Positions 49,569 through 61,991 of a stretch of 64,000 nt of DNA are shown here, piece after piece. The DNA lies in assembly GCA_947000775.1 (NCBI GenBank), contig CAMQGK010000637.1, forward strand, positions 25,598,001 to 25,662,000, in the 5' to 3' direction. The notes under the pieces were generated by a model. The model was not told the origin of the DNA and did not search any database. It saw nothing but the letters and a program-made list of their open reading frames with translations. The position numbers and the translations under genes are program-made. Origin of the DNA: Pterois miles. Its lineage: Eukaryota; Chordata; Actinopteri; Perciformes; Scorpaenidae. How positions within the stretch are numbered: the first letter of the stretch is position 1; every line of letters begins with the position of its first letter.

Positions 49569-52389
49569 CGTCACACTCTGAGGCAAACGGTCAGAAAGAA
49601 ATAGGAGAATACTCATGCATATATGTCCTATGTGTCTTCCCTCTGTGTCGCTCCAGTGTTTCTGAGAAACTGAAATTGTAAAGCGAACACAAGCTTAGCT
49701 TCAGCTCACATGGCTGCCTGTCACTGGCTGCACACTGCTCTCAAATCCACACTGTTTGTCTTATCTTTACAGGGGGGATATATTTAGTGAGGAGCTTAGC
49801 TTTTAGGAGGTTGGCGCGTGGGGAGGGTGAAGAGAGGGTGAGTGTGTGTGTGAGAGAGAGAGAGGAAAGAGTAAGTTTGTGTGTGTGTTTCAGGAGCTGG
49901 CGTCAGTAGACAGTGGAAGAGCTTGGCACTCTGCATGCCAAACTGTGTGTGTGGCTGGAGGACAGGTCTGTGGGTCTGTCCCCCCACCCTCACTCCAGTC
50001 AGGAATCTGCCCTTTAGTTTATTAAAAGCTGGTGAAACAATGGAGGGAGGTGAGGCTGAGGAGGAGGGGGTGAAGCGCTGGAGCAAATCAGAAAGGAGTG
50101 TGATGATGTAGTCAGAAAGAAGAAGAGATGCGGGGGTAGAGATATAGGGAAAGGTATTCATGATGGCTCAAAAAATTACCCCACTCTACCTGTCATTTCT
50201 CCCTAATCCCCCCTCCTCTGGTGTCCTTTGATGCACCTGTTTTGTGTGCATGGCAGCGGGGGCTCTGTTATAACTGCCCCACTGCCACCGCAGACAGACC
50301 CGTCTCTGGACAACAACTGTGTACTCAGCTGCCGGCTGGCCCGGGTGATAAAGCGGAGGATCCCTGTGAAGATCTGGCTCCTCGACCCGGGCCCATGTGC
50401 CATCACACACCAGCATCCCAGCAATGTTTAGAGCCCCAGAGCAGCAGCACGACGAGCCCCGGTGTACTGTATCTGCATACGTGTGAGAACAGAAAAACCC
50501 ATAAGTGAGGTGGGCAGGGGATATTTATACATGCGCCCCACTGCTAAGAACAAAACGCGGTGACGTGGACTGAGAAATTATGTCCTACACAACATATGGC
50601 TGGAACAGTTGGGAGGCTTCATGGCGTCACTTCTCATAACAGATTTCAAGATAATGTCAGTGTTTTACCTCTTGAATAAAATCTTCATTATGACTTTCAT
50701 TTGCATCTCACATCATCGGTGAGTCGATGTGTTTCTGTTATTAATTAAGGAGAGAAGCCATTTGGGCTACTACAAGCAATTATTCCCAGTACTGATTTAT
50801 TAAAAAGCCCAGTCCAAGGGGAAATACTCCAAAGTACTTGTTCTGTCTGACCAACAGTCCAAAAATGTCAGTTCACGAGAAATCCATGCATTTGAAAAGC
50901 TTGATTAAATTTTAGATGACTTGTAATAATTAAAAATAATTGTCTTAATGTACTTTCCAGTTTTATTCCTCTCTATAATCTTAAGGTTTTTACGGAGGCA
51001 TTTGTTCATATGTCTTTCATAGCCAGATTTACATTTTATTACTAAAACATGATGAAGATATTTTTTATGGTTGTTGGCAGTATTTTCTGATTTACAGAGT
51101 GATAAAAAGAGATATCTAAAATCCCCTCTGTAAAAACCCTTTCACTGATTTCACTGATATGAACAAAATGAAACAAGATTTTAACCTGGGTTTATCAAAT
51201 GTTCAGATTTCTGTTCTTATGTAAATCAGTACAATTTCTAATTGGCATATAAAAACAATCATTTTCAAAAACCTTGTAATACAAAAAAACAATAAATGCC
51301 TTAATGCAAGTAATCAACTGAGTTTCATGGGAAAATCTTTTATCCTATTCACCTGGGGTGTCTCCCCTTAAAGTATTAAAAATAAAAGATAGATATTATG
51401 CACTGAATGGCCCTATATATCATTATATTTATATCATAGGTTATTGTGTAAAATCTTAATCTGTAAACGAATAACTTTGTCCGTCCAATAATTGTAGTGG
51501 AGTAAAAATACAATATTTCCCTCTGAACGGTTGCTAGGAAAAATTCTAAAGTAAGATAAAGTGGAAATGCTCAAGTATAAATACCTCAAACTTGTAATGA
51601 AGTACAGTATTTAGTGACCACCGCCATACCTCAGTGGTGGATCTGTCTATGTGTGCGTGCTGTGAGGCATCTTTCCCACCGTAGCCTCAAAGAGAGACAT
51701 CAATATCTGCCCTCCTTAAGCTTGGAATCACCATCTCATAACTCCCAAAGTCCTAAAGCTCCAAACCAGAGGGATTGTGGGATGTAAGGAGGGATTGTAC
51801 TGAGGCTGTGTGGTTTGGCTCCCCACATATTCTCAACCCAGACTGGATCTTGTTGCAGATACCGGGCCCTTCTTAAACAATCTGCCCAGTGGCGATGCTG
51901 CTAAAGCTCTATCTACAAAAACAAAGCGGTATTTACAAAATTTGATTTGCCCTATGACACGTGATATGTCTTTAAATAAGCAGTACATGCAGATCTAGCG
52001 ATAGGTCTCCACACTTTATATGCGTATAGTTACATGTAATGTTTGATAATTTCATCTGCCTGGTCGCCTCCAGCTTTGGCTCTCTAATGAGTTTTTGAGT
52101 ACCAGGACTTTGACTTTGGTCCGTTAAAGAGGAAAGGAGAATGATTTTGATTTTGGGGTTATTGTGCCAGATTATAAACGTTATGTGCTGTGAAGCTCTG
52201 GGTTTCTCTACATACTGAGGCAATGTGTATGGGACTGCAGGAAGACTTTGGAGGGTCTTTTTAAAAGTCTTTCCAAAATGAAAAATACAAGAGCACAGAC
52301 GTAAAGGCCTTTGTGTGCCGAGTGCATATTTTCATCTGAAATCGTCCTTGAAACCTCACGTTGTGTCAGTGTTTACACACCATCTCCAA
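49569..52389. other. gene-poor stretch
   Basis: Nothing definite. Overlapping open frames at 50221-50508 in GC-richer sequence are noted as a finding. The part from 50700 to 51600 is AT-rich and featureless. Confidence 0.5.
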
Positions 52390-52620
52390 AACTTTTGTCC
52401 ATCATTCAAGTTTTTGGAACAGGTCAAATTTTCTGCATTTTTTTTCTGCAGCCATCGAAAGCCAAAAGACGGTTGTTTGACCACTCAGAGCCACTGTCTG
52501 TGCAAACATCATCATCCAGAATGGCGTCTGATAAATTGATTCACATCTCCCGGCACAGGGCACTTTACAATAAAGAAATAAAAGTAAACAGATGGGAAAT
52601 TTAAAGGTAGACTGTGTCAG
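52390..52620 (+). repeat. dispersed repeat R2, fragment
   Basis: Matches the middle of the long copy at 61992-63060 (about 62285-62540): GTTTTTGGAACAGGT, TTTGACCACTCAG and ACTTTACAATAAAGAAAT. Confidence 0.65.
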
Positions 52621-52994
52621 GTGATTTCAGAAGCAGTGGAGCAGGCGCACGGGCGTTTCCTTTAACTCCACCTCCCAGCCCTCGCTCCAGCCTTGGTCTG
52701 AGCCTCGTTCATATGAAGGAGGAAGGAAAATTATTCTGGATTCAGCTATTTCACAACTTTTAGGACCTAATGATGTTTGTCCTGGGAAGTTGATTTACCT
52801 CAAAAAAAAAATATCTGGTGACTTATAGACACGGCTTTCCCAATATTAGTCTATGGGAACAAGTCCTTTTTTGGGATCAATGGCATCATGTTATGGGCAC
52901 AAAGGTTGTAATTTACAATGTAAAATCAGTATCAAAGCCCAGTGCTCTTCCAGGGGGCTTGGATTGTACCTACTTCTGTCTGAAGGGAAGGACT

Positions 52995-53291
52995 CCATCC
53001 ATCCATCTGCAACTGCTTATCCCGTTAGGGGTCGTGGGGGAGCTGGAGCCAATCCTAACTGGCATTGGGCGAAGGTGGGGTTCATCCTGGACAGGTCACC
53101 AGTCCATCGCTGGGCACACTGAGACAGACAACCATTCACACTCACATTCACGCCTACGGACAATTTAGAGTCAATTAATCTTACCAGCATGTCTTTGCAC
53201 TGTGGGAGGAAGCCAGAGAACCCAGAAAAAAATCGGGGAGAACATGCTAACTCCGGCTTGGGGCCCGTCTGTGCCACTGTGCAGCCCAAGC
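52995..53291 (-). mobile_element. tRNA-derived SINE with (GATG)n tail, reverse copy
   Basis: Reverse, shortened copy of the SINE at 6851: (ATCC)n at the left, then GCTTATCCCGTTAGGGGTCG and the GTCCATCGCTGGGCACACTG region. Flanking 8-9-bp duplications GAAGGACTC lie at 52987 and 53292. The tRNA-like head is mostly lost. Confidence 0.85.
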
Positions 53292-54284
53292 GAAGGACTC
53301 ATTCTTTCAAAAATTTGTTTTGAGCGATTTGAGCGGTAAATCTGCCACCATTATTATTGCAAACTGCCGTGCAAGAGTGGATCATTAATGATGATAAAAA
53401 TGATTTTAGTTGCCAAGGTCCAAGGGCTTGGTCTTTTATGGTGATTCTGCAAAAAAATCACAGCAGCAACCACCCCTCCCCTCTGATAAGAAAGGCACCA
53501 CTTGGTTGGATGCACTGCAAACATGGGCAGGTTGTGATTGCTAATTTCTGGATGTTTGTATGGCTGATGTCTCGCTGTACCTGGCATATCTCTGTACCTG
53601 CTTAAAGCAGCAGCACTGTTTTCTAGTGTTTCACCACAGTATCCCCACTCCACTGAGCTCTGAATATGGACCGGTGTCATGGATGTCGTGAAGGGGCTGT
53701 AGGATGACAGAACTGTTAGCCTGGACCACTTGCTATACTTAAAGTGTTAACCATGACCTCACTCAGTTTCTTGTCCCAGACCACATGCTAGTCCTGAATG
53801 TGCTTTAACAGAGATAAGGTGGCTTTGCTCTCCAACAAAATTCTTCACCTTGTCAAAGGGAAAATTTGACTTTCTCTGTGGAGTTTTACTGGATGGAGCC
53901 TGCTGGCCTCGAACCAGTTGTTCCACAAAAGTCATTAAGTGAAGTTGATCGAGCTGAAATTTTACATGTAATTCAAAATGAATTAACTTTTGGAGCTCTG
54001 CTGCCAAGAGAGCTGCTGTTTGTAATGAAAATAGTAAGGATCCAAGGGGACATGGTGATCCAAAACTTCTCGCAAACATAGATCAGACATAAGGGTTGCA
54101 ACAGAGGAGACTTGGGGATAAAAGAGGAAGTGATGGAAGCAGAAACAGGAACAGGAGGAAGAAGACTTTTAAATTGAGCATTATGGGGATTTGTTTTTGT
54201 ATTTACATCAGAAAGAACAACTCAGTTTGAGCAACTCCGGGCCTGAGAAGTGAAGCTAAAGTGCCTTAAACTTGCATTCTCTCT
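53292..54284. other. unassigned stretch with open frames on both strands
   Basis: The overlapping open frames 53866-54081 (plus) and 53759-54079 (minus) are not recognised with confidence. See the findings. Confidence 0.4.
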
Positions 54285-54589
54285 AATTTCCAGCAGGGGG
54301 CGACTCCTCTGATTGCAAAAAGAAGTCTGATTGTATAGAAGTCTATGAGAAAATGAGCCTACTTCCCACTTGATTTTTTACCTCAGTAAACATTGTAAAC
54401 ATAAGTTTATGGTTTCAATCACTAGTTTCAAGTCTTGTTCAATACAGCATGATGTTCATTTAGTAAATTATGGTCCCATTTAGAGTCAAATAGACCATAA
54501 AGCAGGGGATGATTTAGGGCGGGGCTACCCTGTGACTGACAGGTTGCTACCATTGAGTTGTCCGGTCTGGGAGCTGTCTGTGTTTTTTT

Positions 54590-55067
54590 GGTGCTTTCAA
54601 GTGGAACTCGTGAACTTGTGTTCATGAGATGGAAGTTGTGAACATAAGATGTGTTGTGTTCAAGTGGTTAAGTCGTGAAGAACACGGCTGCTAATCAACG
54701 GCAAGATTAACGTTACTGTCTGAGTCTAGAAGCCACAGAGGCTCACAATTTAGCAAGCTAGCAAGTGGGTGACAATGCAGGAAAAGAAAAGACATAATGA
54801 CATAATGAGATGAGGTTGTTGAGAATATCAAAATTTTCCTCAGACATTATCAAGAAAAACAATATATGACTAAAATTACAATATACTGTACAATATTAAC
54901 TTATTATGCACCAATAAATGAATTTTCATGTGCGCCGCCATTTCTGATCAACAGACACGTCATGAACTCGGAGCTCTCAGAAACTTTCCACTTATGAGGT
55001 CGTGGATACGACCTGAGGGGGGCGTTCATATGGACCCAACTCGTAAACAACCCCATTTGAAGGCACC
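54590..55067 (-). mobile_element. R9 miniature element, copy 2 (both ends present)
   Basis: Inverted ends GGTGCTTTCAAGTGG (54590) and CCATTTGAAGGCACC (ending 55067), 478 bp. It is homologous to the reverse strand of 40585-41030. It is inserted in repeat R2. Confidence 0.75.
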
Positions 55068-55137
55068 ATATGTCTTACAACTTTAACCCTTTCACAGTGT
55101 GTTTTCACTTCATGAGCGTTAACTATAACTAGGGTTG

Positions 55138-55588
55138 CCAAAGTTAAAGCGATAATTTTGGCAAAGAAAAACAGACATGACCATTTTCAAACATGCTCAC
55201 TTTATCATAATCACATGCAGTTTGGATCGAGTCATAGTCAAATCAGCACACTGACACTGACAGCTGTTGTTGCCTGTTGGGCTGCAGTTTGCCATGCTAT
55301 GATTTGAGCATATTATTTATGCTAAATGCAGAACCTGTGAGGGTTTTTGGATAATATCTGTCATTGCTTTGTGTTGTGAATTGATTTCCAGTGATAAATA
55401 TATACATACATTTGCATAAACCAACATATTTGTCCACTCCCATGTTGATATGAGTATTAAATACTTGACAAATCTCCCTTTAAGGTACATTTTGAACAGA
55501 TAAAAAATGTGTGATTTATTGCTATTAAGTATGGACAATCATACGGTTAAACGTGATTAAATATTTTAATCTATCGTGTCAATTATGG
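55138..55588 (-). repeat. dispersed repeat R1, reverse copy
   Basis: Reverse complement of the family at 21950-22610, somewhat shorter. It is inserted in repeat R2. Confidence 0.7.
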
Positions 55589-55720
55589 TTGCAAAAAACC
55601 AACATGGCGACGGCCAAAAAACAAGATGGGGACAGACAAAATGCCGATCCTGAGGCTTCAGATCAGCAGTCCACAAACCACATCACATTGACTATATGCA
55701 CTTTAGGAATAGAGTCCATG

Positions 55721-58700
55721 GTTTGAGTGGATGATGTGGTTGTTTTCAAATGATTGATCCAGGAAATACACAGACCATAACAATTTGGGGTTTGCCGGTC
55801 ATTATACTTGGATGAGAATAGGGGGAGGGAGTGGACAGGAGGATCCAGCTGCTGTTTGTGAACACCCAGGGCTCTATAAATTTGAGTCCAGGGCAGGTGT
55901 GGGTGAGCTTGGGGGAGACGAGGCCACACTGGCCCTCACCCTGCCCCAAACCTCCTGACCTTCTGCTTCAACCAACAGCACAGACAAGCATCACGGATCA
56001 GCGCTCACAGTGCAGTAATGAACTCACTCGCACAGATATCATCTCCATAAAAGCCCCCATTATCTGAGCCAGCTGCCATTCATAGCTATGTATTGATGTC
56101 ACCAGCTTTCAAAGCTCAAGCAAAAGAGACAGTAATTATGATGTGTAGTCACCTTGTAGTGAGGGATGTCCCTGTTTGCATAGCAATGCAGTGAGAGCAG
56201 GGCTGGCTCTATAACAGGCAGATGACAATCATTAGAAAATCATCTCATTTCTCTACATAAAGGGGTAATCCGAATGTCTGGCTAGCTCAGCTAAGTGTTA
56301 ATCAGAGAGGACGGTGCTGGCTGTACATCAGAATGACAACATTTACAGTAAAATTCAGTTTATTTGCCTTGTCCTGGTATTTACAAGGTGAATCACTGCT
56401 GTCATTATCTTTGTTTGCTTTACTTCACAGTAGGGCCAGGAGCTGCTGTCTGCAAAAACAAAAACACATGTTGTAGTGGGGGATTTGTGATTTACGAGGA
56501 AATGCTGAGGATGTTTTCCCATGTGGCCATAAATACAGTTAAATTCACATGTTTGATCTGAATTGATGCAATATGTTTTCACTTTATAAAATCCTTTAGA
56601 GGATGCCATAATCACATATAGTGTCTGTTTGACTATGCAAAGCTGGATTACCATCTGGGCAAATGCCACTGAGCCCTAGACCTAGATGGTGCCAAAAAAA
56701 AGTAACTGACTACATGTGCAGAGTTGACATAGTACAATATCAGTTAAACTTGCAATAATTGTGGGTTTGCACTGGCAGCTTACATAGTGACATATTATCA
56801 CCTTTTTTGTTGATATGGCAAATTAGTTGGCAAACGTTGTGTTTTTACACATCCAACATGCAGCAACATTAGTATTCATGTTGTCTTGTCTGTGGCCATC
56901 TGATGAATGTGAGTCCAATATTCACTCTCTTTTAGCTCTGTTTTTGGTCTCCAACTCCTGAGAGAAATAACTGGCTCTTTAGTTGTGAAATACTCCACTA
57001 TGTTCTGCTAGACGCCACCTTTGTCTGCCGTTTAGTGCTGGACAAGTGGTGTACAGTGGGTTTGTAGAACTTTTCTAAAGGCAGTTGCCTGCTGCGGCTG
57101 AAAGCAACGCGATGAGAGTGGTGAGAGTGAACCGAAACTGTAAATTTGTGGGCCGTGAAACCTAAACCATAAACTGAAAGAAGCTGAAACTTGCGGTAAA
57201 GCTAAGGGGAACTGGAGTCCAGTAATCATCTGGGTTCATCGCTATGTGTGACCCCTTTCACATTACACATCGTCATTGTTATAAAGACAGCGAGCCTACT
57301 TCTTGCAGTAATAGCTACTCTTGTGGCCACGTTTTGCTGACAGGCTCTGTACAAAAATCTTGGTTTATAATGCATTCACATAGTGCATATTCCTAAATAA
57401 AATTACCACAGAGTAAGCTGACCTGGGCAGTCACAGTAGTAATACTCCATCATAGGAGTGCTGATTGTTGTTCTCTCTTGGCAATAATAATGAAGCTACC
57501 ATGTGTAGTCTGCTGCATGAGCAGTACTTAATGGGAACTCAAGGCCACAGGGGGCAAACACAAGGCCCAGAGGGTGGTAGGCTGGAGTTCCAGGGGGTCA
57601 ATAAGGGCCCAACAGCAGAGAGTTTTTTCCCCAGTGGTCCCTTTTAACAACCCCAGAAAGGTCAGGGCTGAAAGGTTGAGATGCAATATCTTTTCTGCCA
57701 GGCAATTCTGGTCAAGATGGGTAGCAAAGTAAAACATTTCATATACAAGTACAAACGGGGACAGATGAAAGTTGGACCAGCTGGTCACTCGCTTGATCCA
57801 GTCGTTCGCTCCATCCAGTGGGTTACTCATTCAGTCCGGTCAGTCACTCTGTCCAGTCGAGTAGAGTTCAAAAACACTGTTAGTTTAACGAAGCTTGACA
57901 ACCTATCTTATTAGCTTGGAAAGAGCTACCACAGCCATGCCTCCACGAGCTCGGCTTCATGGAGGTGGAGGTGAACATGTAGATATCTTGTAAGAACTAT
58001 ATCCGATAGTCCTTGTGACTCCTTCATTCTCATCCTCATAATGATTAAATCCATTAAATGAGCCTATAGCCTCCTAAATGCTTTGAGTGTGTAATGCCCA
58101 ACACAAGCACACTAATGATGCCAATAGCGATACCATCGGCAGCAGCGATGAAGATAACAGTCATCATTGTAACACTCGTCCAAGTTCGACTGGCAGGGCT
58201 GGAGGTGCTGATGGGTGCTGGCTGTATGAGGAAGCCTGCTGCTCCGAGAAGACTGGGCCGACTGTTATGTAAACCCCAGAGCACATGTTCGACGGGCCAA
58301 CAAAACATCTCGGGGAGTATTTATTTTAACAGGCCAAATGATACTTCTATTTCTCTCAGGAGGAATGTTAAGGTTAAATGATTCCCCTTAGAAAGAAAAA
58401 CACTGGGGCTGGAATGGGGGGGAGGGAGTAGTAGGTTTCGAGTGATGCATTCGGTGATTTCAGTTTAAATGAGGAAATCAGTGGAGTCGTGCAGCAATGA
58501 AGATGGATGCTAAAGACGGAGCTTTGGTAGAATGCAGTGTTGTGTTCATTTCCTCTGCTTTAACTGAGCCAAACACTCAAGAGTCAACTGCTAAAGAGTG
58601 TAGTTACTGCCACAGCGACTCGCCCACTGACGTCACATGCACCCACTCTAATGTTAATGCACGGGTACACTCAAGACACTTAGACACATCTTCCTGCCTC

Positions 58701-59273
58701 GTTACAGTGTAAGTGTTTTCTAAGTGGAGATTATTAAAACTATTTCTTATATATAAATATTTACGCCCAGTAAGTGCCAGACTGTTACACTACCCGAACC
58801 AACTGACACAGCTAACGATAGCATGCTATTATATGATCCATTTAGAGTGAATGATGTGGAGTATGGTCAACACATTTGGCCCAACACTTTATCGAACACT
58901 GTTTAACCTGGAAAGATTTTTAAATTGCATTTCAGAGAATAATAAACAGATATCAGACACGATTGTGTCAACTCGTTTAACTCTCCATTTTCAGTCAGCT
59001 CGGTGGAGTGGATTTAAAGATCTGGACCAAGGAAAGAAATAACGCAAAAATTTCAAATTTATGCCTTCCATCGGACTAAACAACTAAAACATGTCAGATT
59101 GGTTGCAGAATCTGATATCCCCTGCTCATTCTAAGCTGCATGAACTCATATTTCTGTTCGTATGAACTTCTTAAGAAAACAAAGTTATACCTACATTAGG
59201 GTTTGGAGATGAATTATAGTATTTTCCCCTAAAAATTGTCATTTTTGGAAGTTATGCTAAAGAGACATCCCGT
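55721..59273. other. gene-poor stretch
   Basis: About 3.5 kb without a recognised gene, RNA or transposon. Short open frames only. Confidence 0.5.
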
Positions 59274-59729
59274 CTAAAGGAGCCGTGTGTAACATTTTGG
59301 GGGATTTATTAGCAGAAATGGGTGTATAAGATTCAAGGTTTTCATTAGTGTATAATCACCTGAAAATAAAAAGTGTGTTTCCGTTGGCTTAGAGTGAGCC
59401 GTTTTTATCTACACAGGGAGCGGGTCCTCTTCATGGAGTCCGCCATGTTTCTACAGTAACCCAGAACAGACAAACCAAACACTGGCTCTAGAGAGAGCCT
59501 TTCATGTTTTTATTTATTTGTTACCTGAAGGCTGCCACAGTTCTCTGACACATTTGTGACAAAACCGTGGTACTAGTGTTAAGGATGACCTCTGAGCGAG
59601 GCGAGCAGCGTTACCACAGTTTTGCATTCGGCGACTACCACAGTCGGAGTGAGCGCAGGGGTACTCAGCTGGTTGCAATCTGCAACCACACCACCAGATG
59701 CAGCCATATCCTACATACTGTACCTTTAA
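59274..59729 (+). mobile_element. miniature DNA element (family also at 17004)
   Basis: Begins CTAAAGGAGCCGTGTGTAAC and ends TACATACTGTACCTTTAA, imperfect inverted ends, 456 bp. It contains GACCTCTGAGCGAGGCGAGC and TTACCACAGTTTTGCATTCG, shared with the fundc1 intron 4 copy. Confidence 0.65.
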
Positions 59730-60713
59730 ATGTACATTTCTTTTGATTGGACAGATGTTTGCACATCACTAAAGTCCATTTCTTCAAGTCTTAATGGTGC
59801 AACAGAGTTAGTAAATCATTAGTTTGGTGTATAGCCACTTAATGCCCATAACGTATAAATCAGGCTTAAGAACTTAATAAGAACTTTGTGCACAGACTAA
59901 TTAACGAATTTAACTAGTGCAGACAGTCAAACTAACCAAGACAAACTCATGAGAGTACATTTACAGACATCTCAACAAAAAAGCCTTCGACACATTTTCA
60001 ATGAAGACCAGGTTAACAGTAACAAGAATATTACATAAATCTTGAATCTTAAACCTCCATCATTACGCTCCGTTCTCACTCCTTGACCCCACGTGTACGC
60101 ACACACGCCTCTCGCTAATTCACAACACATTGCCTGTTAGCAAACCTGCCTCAGCCAGCACCAAGCGCCCTCTTAACACAAACCCTATTGTCAGGAGGAC
60201 AATAAAACCATGAAGTTTTGGGGGAAAAAAAGAAGACATAAATACATGTGAAAATATGCTGCGGGACTGGCAGAGGGTTTGCAGTCATGAGAGGGCTTGT
60301 TGGGAGAGCGATTTGTTTTAATGAAAAAGTCATTCCTGGGGAGAGGAAAGGGCCTGGCTGCGGGCTGTTTGTGCATGGCTTAAGTTTCTCCTCTGTAATA
60401 AAAGCAGCAGGACTTATGTGTCTACATGTGTGTGCAGTGTGTGGGTGTACAGGGGGGACCGTGGAATAAAGGAGACAAAGTAGGCAGCCAGGTTTGGAAA
60501 CCCACTCACACTCATCAAGCAGTCAATCACCAAAAACTGGCAAAAGACCTATGAGAATCTGTCTGGAGGCAGCTCCATCTACTAAACACACAGTGTGTGA
60601 TCTTTTCTACAGCAGTAATTCCCTGGGATGTACAAATGACTAATAGACAAAACATACTGCCTACACACACAGTTTTGTTTCTTTATCAGCTCATGTTTGT
60701 CTCCTTCTTACAG
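59730..60713. other. sequence upstream of ndp coding exon
   Basis: No repeat was recognised. It ends in a pyrimidine-rich tract and the acceptor CTTCTTACAG (60704-60713), where the first coding exon of ndp may begin. The ndp promoter is not identified. Confidence 0.45.
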
Positions 60714-60931
60714 ACTGTGGTGGATCCAGACGGTGGGGGATGGAGCGGCCCGACGAAGCAGCCCCCCTCCTACCTTTCTGCTTACAGCTCGCCGACCTTG
60801 AACCTCCGCTGTACTAGCAGGAACAAGACAAAGATCCTGACATACAACTTGGATAAAAGATCTGTGAGAAAGAAATAACTGGACGTGTTGGACATCCCGT
60901 GAGGATCGAGAGCCCCCGGGGTGGTCCGATC

Positions 60932-61138
60932 ATGAAACCTTTAATCTCGGTGGGCCCCCCTTCTGGCCTGCTGCTGGTCCTGATGTGCTGCCCCCTGCTG
61001 GGCTTCGTCCAGTCTGCCAGCAGCAACAAGGCCAGCGATAACGGACACCCACACCTGGGAGACACGGACCCAGAGCGCTGCATGAGGCACCACTTTGTGG
61101 AGACCATCACACACCCGATTTATAAGTGCAACTCCAAG
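60932..61138 (+). CDS. ndp: Norrin (Norrie disease protein), first coding exon only
   Basis: Norrin is a secreted cystine-knot ligand that activates canonical Wnt signalling through FZD4, LRP5/6 and TSPAN12, chiefly in retinal and inner-ear vasculature. The 69 codons begin MKPLISVG. A hydrophobic signal peptide follows (GLLLVLMCCPLLGFVQS, residues about 12-28). Next comes the start of the knot, ERCMRHHFVETITHPIYKC, with Cys50 and Cys66 corresponding to human Cys39 and Cys55. The exon closes at AACTCCAAG|GTAAGG, the same place as the human exon 2 boundary. Untranslated sequence of this exon probably runs from 60714. It is 11 residues longer at the N-terminus than human. The last coding exon, with most of the knot, was searched for to 64000 and not found, so the gene continues past the right edge. 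Confidence 0.94.
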
Positions 61139-61464
61139 GTAAGGCAGAAACAGACCCACACACACCAGTAGGCAACCTGGAGCCACGGTGGAAGTGCCTG
61201 TTGCAAAAAGACATATGATTGTGTGAAGTGCTGCAGGAATGAGTCCTAAAACCCAGAGATGAGTTAACACTTGTCTCGCGCTCCCTTGTCTTGAAGTTTG
61301 TGGGTTTTAGTTACAGTAGATGCCTGAAATAAGGTCTGTGGTTAACACAAGCTTAAGGGATTTTAATGTTTTGTTATGACATAAAATACAACAGAAAACA
61401 TCCCACTCATGAATTTTGAAGCTTTTATATGGCTTAAAAAAGGTGGTTGCTAATAAGTGGCTAA

Positions 61465-61566
61465 ATCCATCCATCCATCCATTTTATTCCACTTATCCAG
61501 AGCTTAGCAGGGACTTCCTGACGTCCCTCTCCCCAGCAACATTTTCCAGCTCTTCCTGTGGGAAAT
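61465..61566 (-). repeat. LINE 3' tail fragment
   Basis: On the minus strand: AAGAGCTGG, GCTGGGGAGAGGGA, then GGATAAGTGGAATAAAATGG and (GGAT)n. This is the same LINE family 3' end as the remnant at 39065. Confidence 0.6.
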
Positions 61567-61713
61567 GGCTAAATGCGACGTCTAAACGTCATCATGCCGA
61601 TTCGTCCTTTACAGCCTCCTTGTGTACACTCACGCGACCATGCTGTAGTTCATTTATAACCGTTAGCTTTTGACCTCCGGCAATTGCATTCACACTTCAA
61701 AAATCATAAAAGT

Positions 61714-61812
61714 GGGGCGCTCCGGTAACTAATCTGGTAGAGCAAGCAAGTCCTTACCACAGCAGCCTGAGGTTTGAATCCGACTCGTGGCCCTTTGCTG
61801 CATGTAATCCTT
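61714..61812 (+). mobile_element. fragment of a second tRNA-derived SINE family
   Basis: GGGGCGCTCCGGTA, then an A-box-like TGGTAGAGCAAG, then GGTTTGAATCC and GACTCGTGGCCCTTTGCTGC. I remember this as a widespread teleost SINE head. The 3' part is missing. Confidence 0.55.
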
Positions 61813-61991
61813 CACTCAGCCCTTTCACAACTATCACTATCACCAATAAATAAGTACGGTAACTCATAAAAGTGGTGCTCATTTGTATAGATTATTTTAC
61901 AGAACAAAACCTGTAAGTATCATAAATGATACATAAACTTGTGCGATTATAAAGTCCAGCTTAGCTGACAAAAATACGTCAACAATGCAGC

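Larger units (their letters stand above)
54285..55720 (+). repeat. dispersed repeat R2, copy split by two insertions
   Basis: The pieces 54285-54589, 55068-55137 and 55589-55720 match consecutive parts of the R2 copy at 61992-63060, for example AGAAGTCTATGAGAAAATGA, CAATACAGCATGATGTTCAT, CTTTCACAGTGTGTTTTCA and AAGATGG with GGCAGCC-type words. The gaps are filled by an R9 element and an R1 element. Confidence 0.7.
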
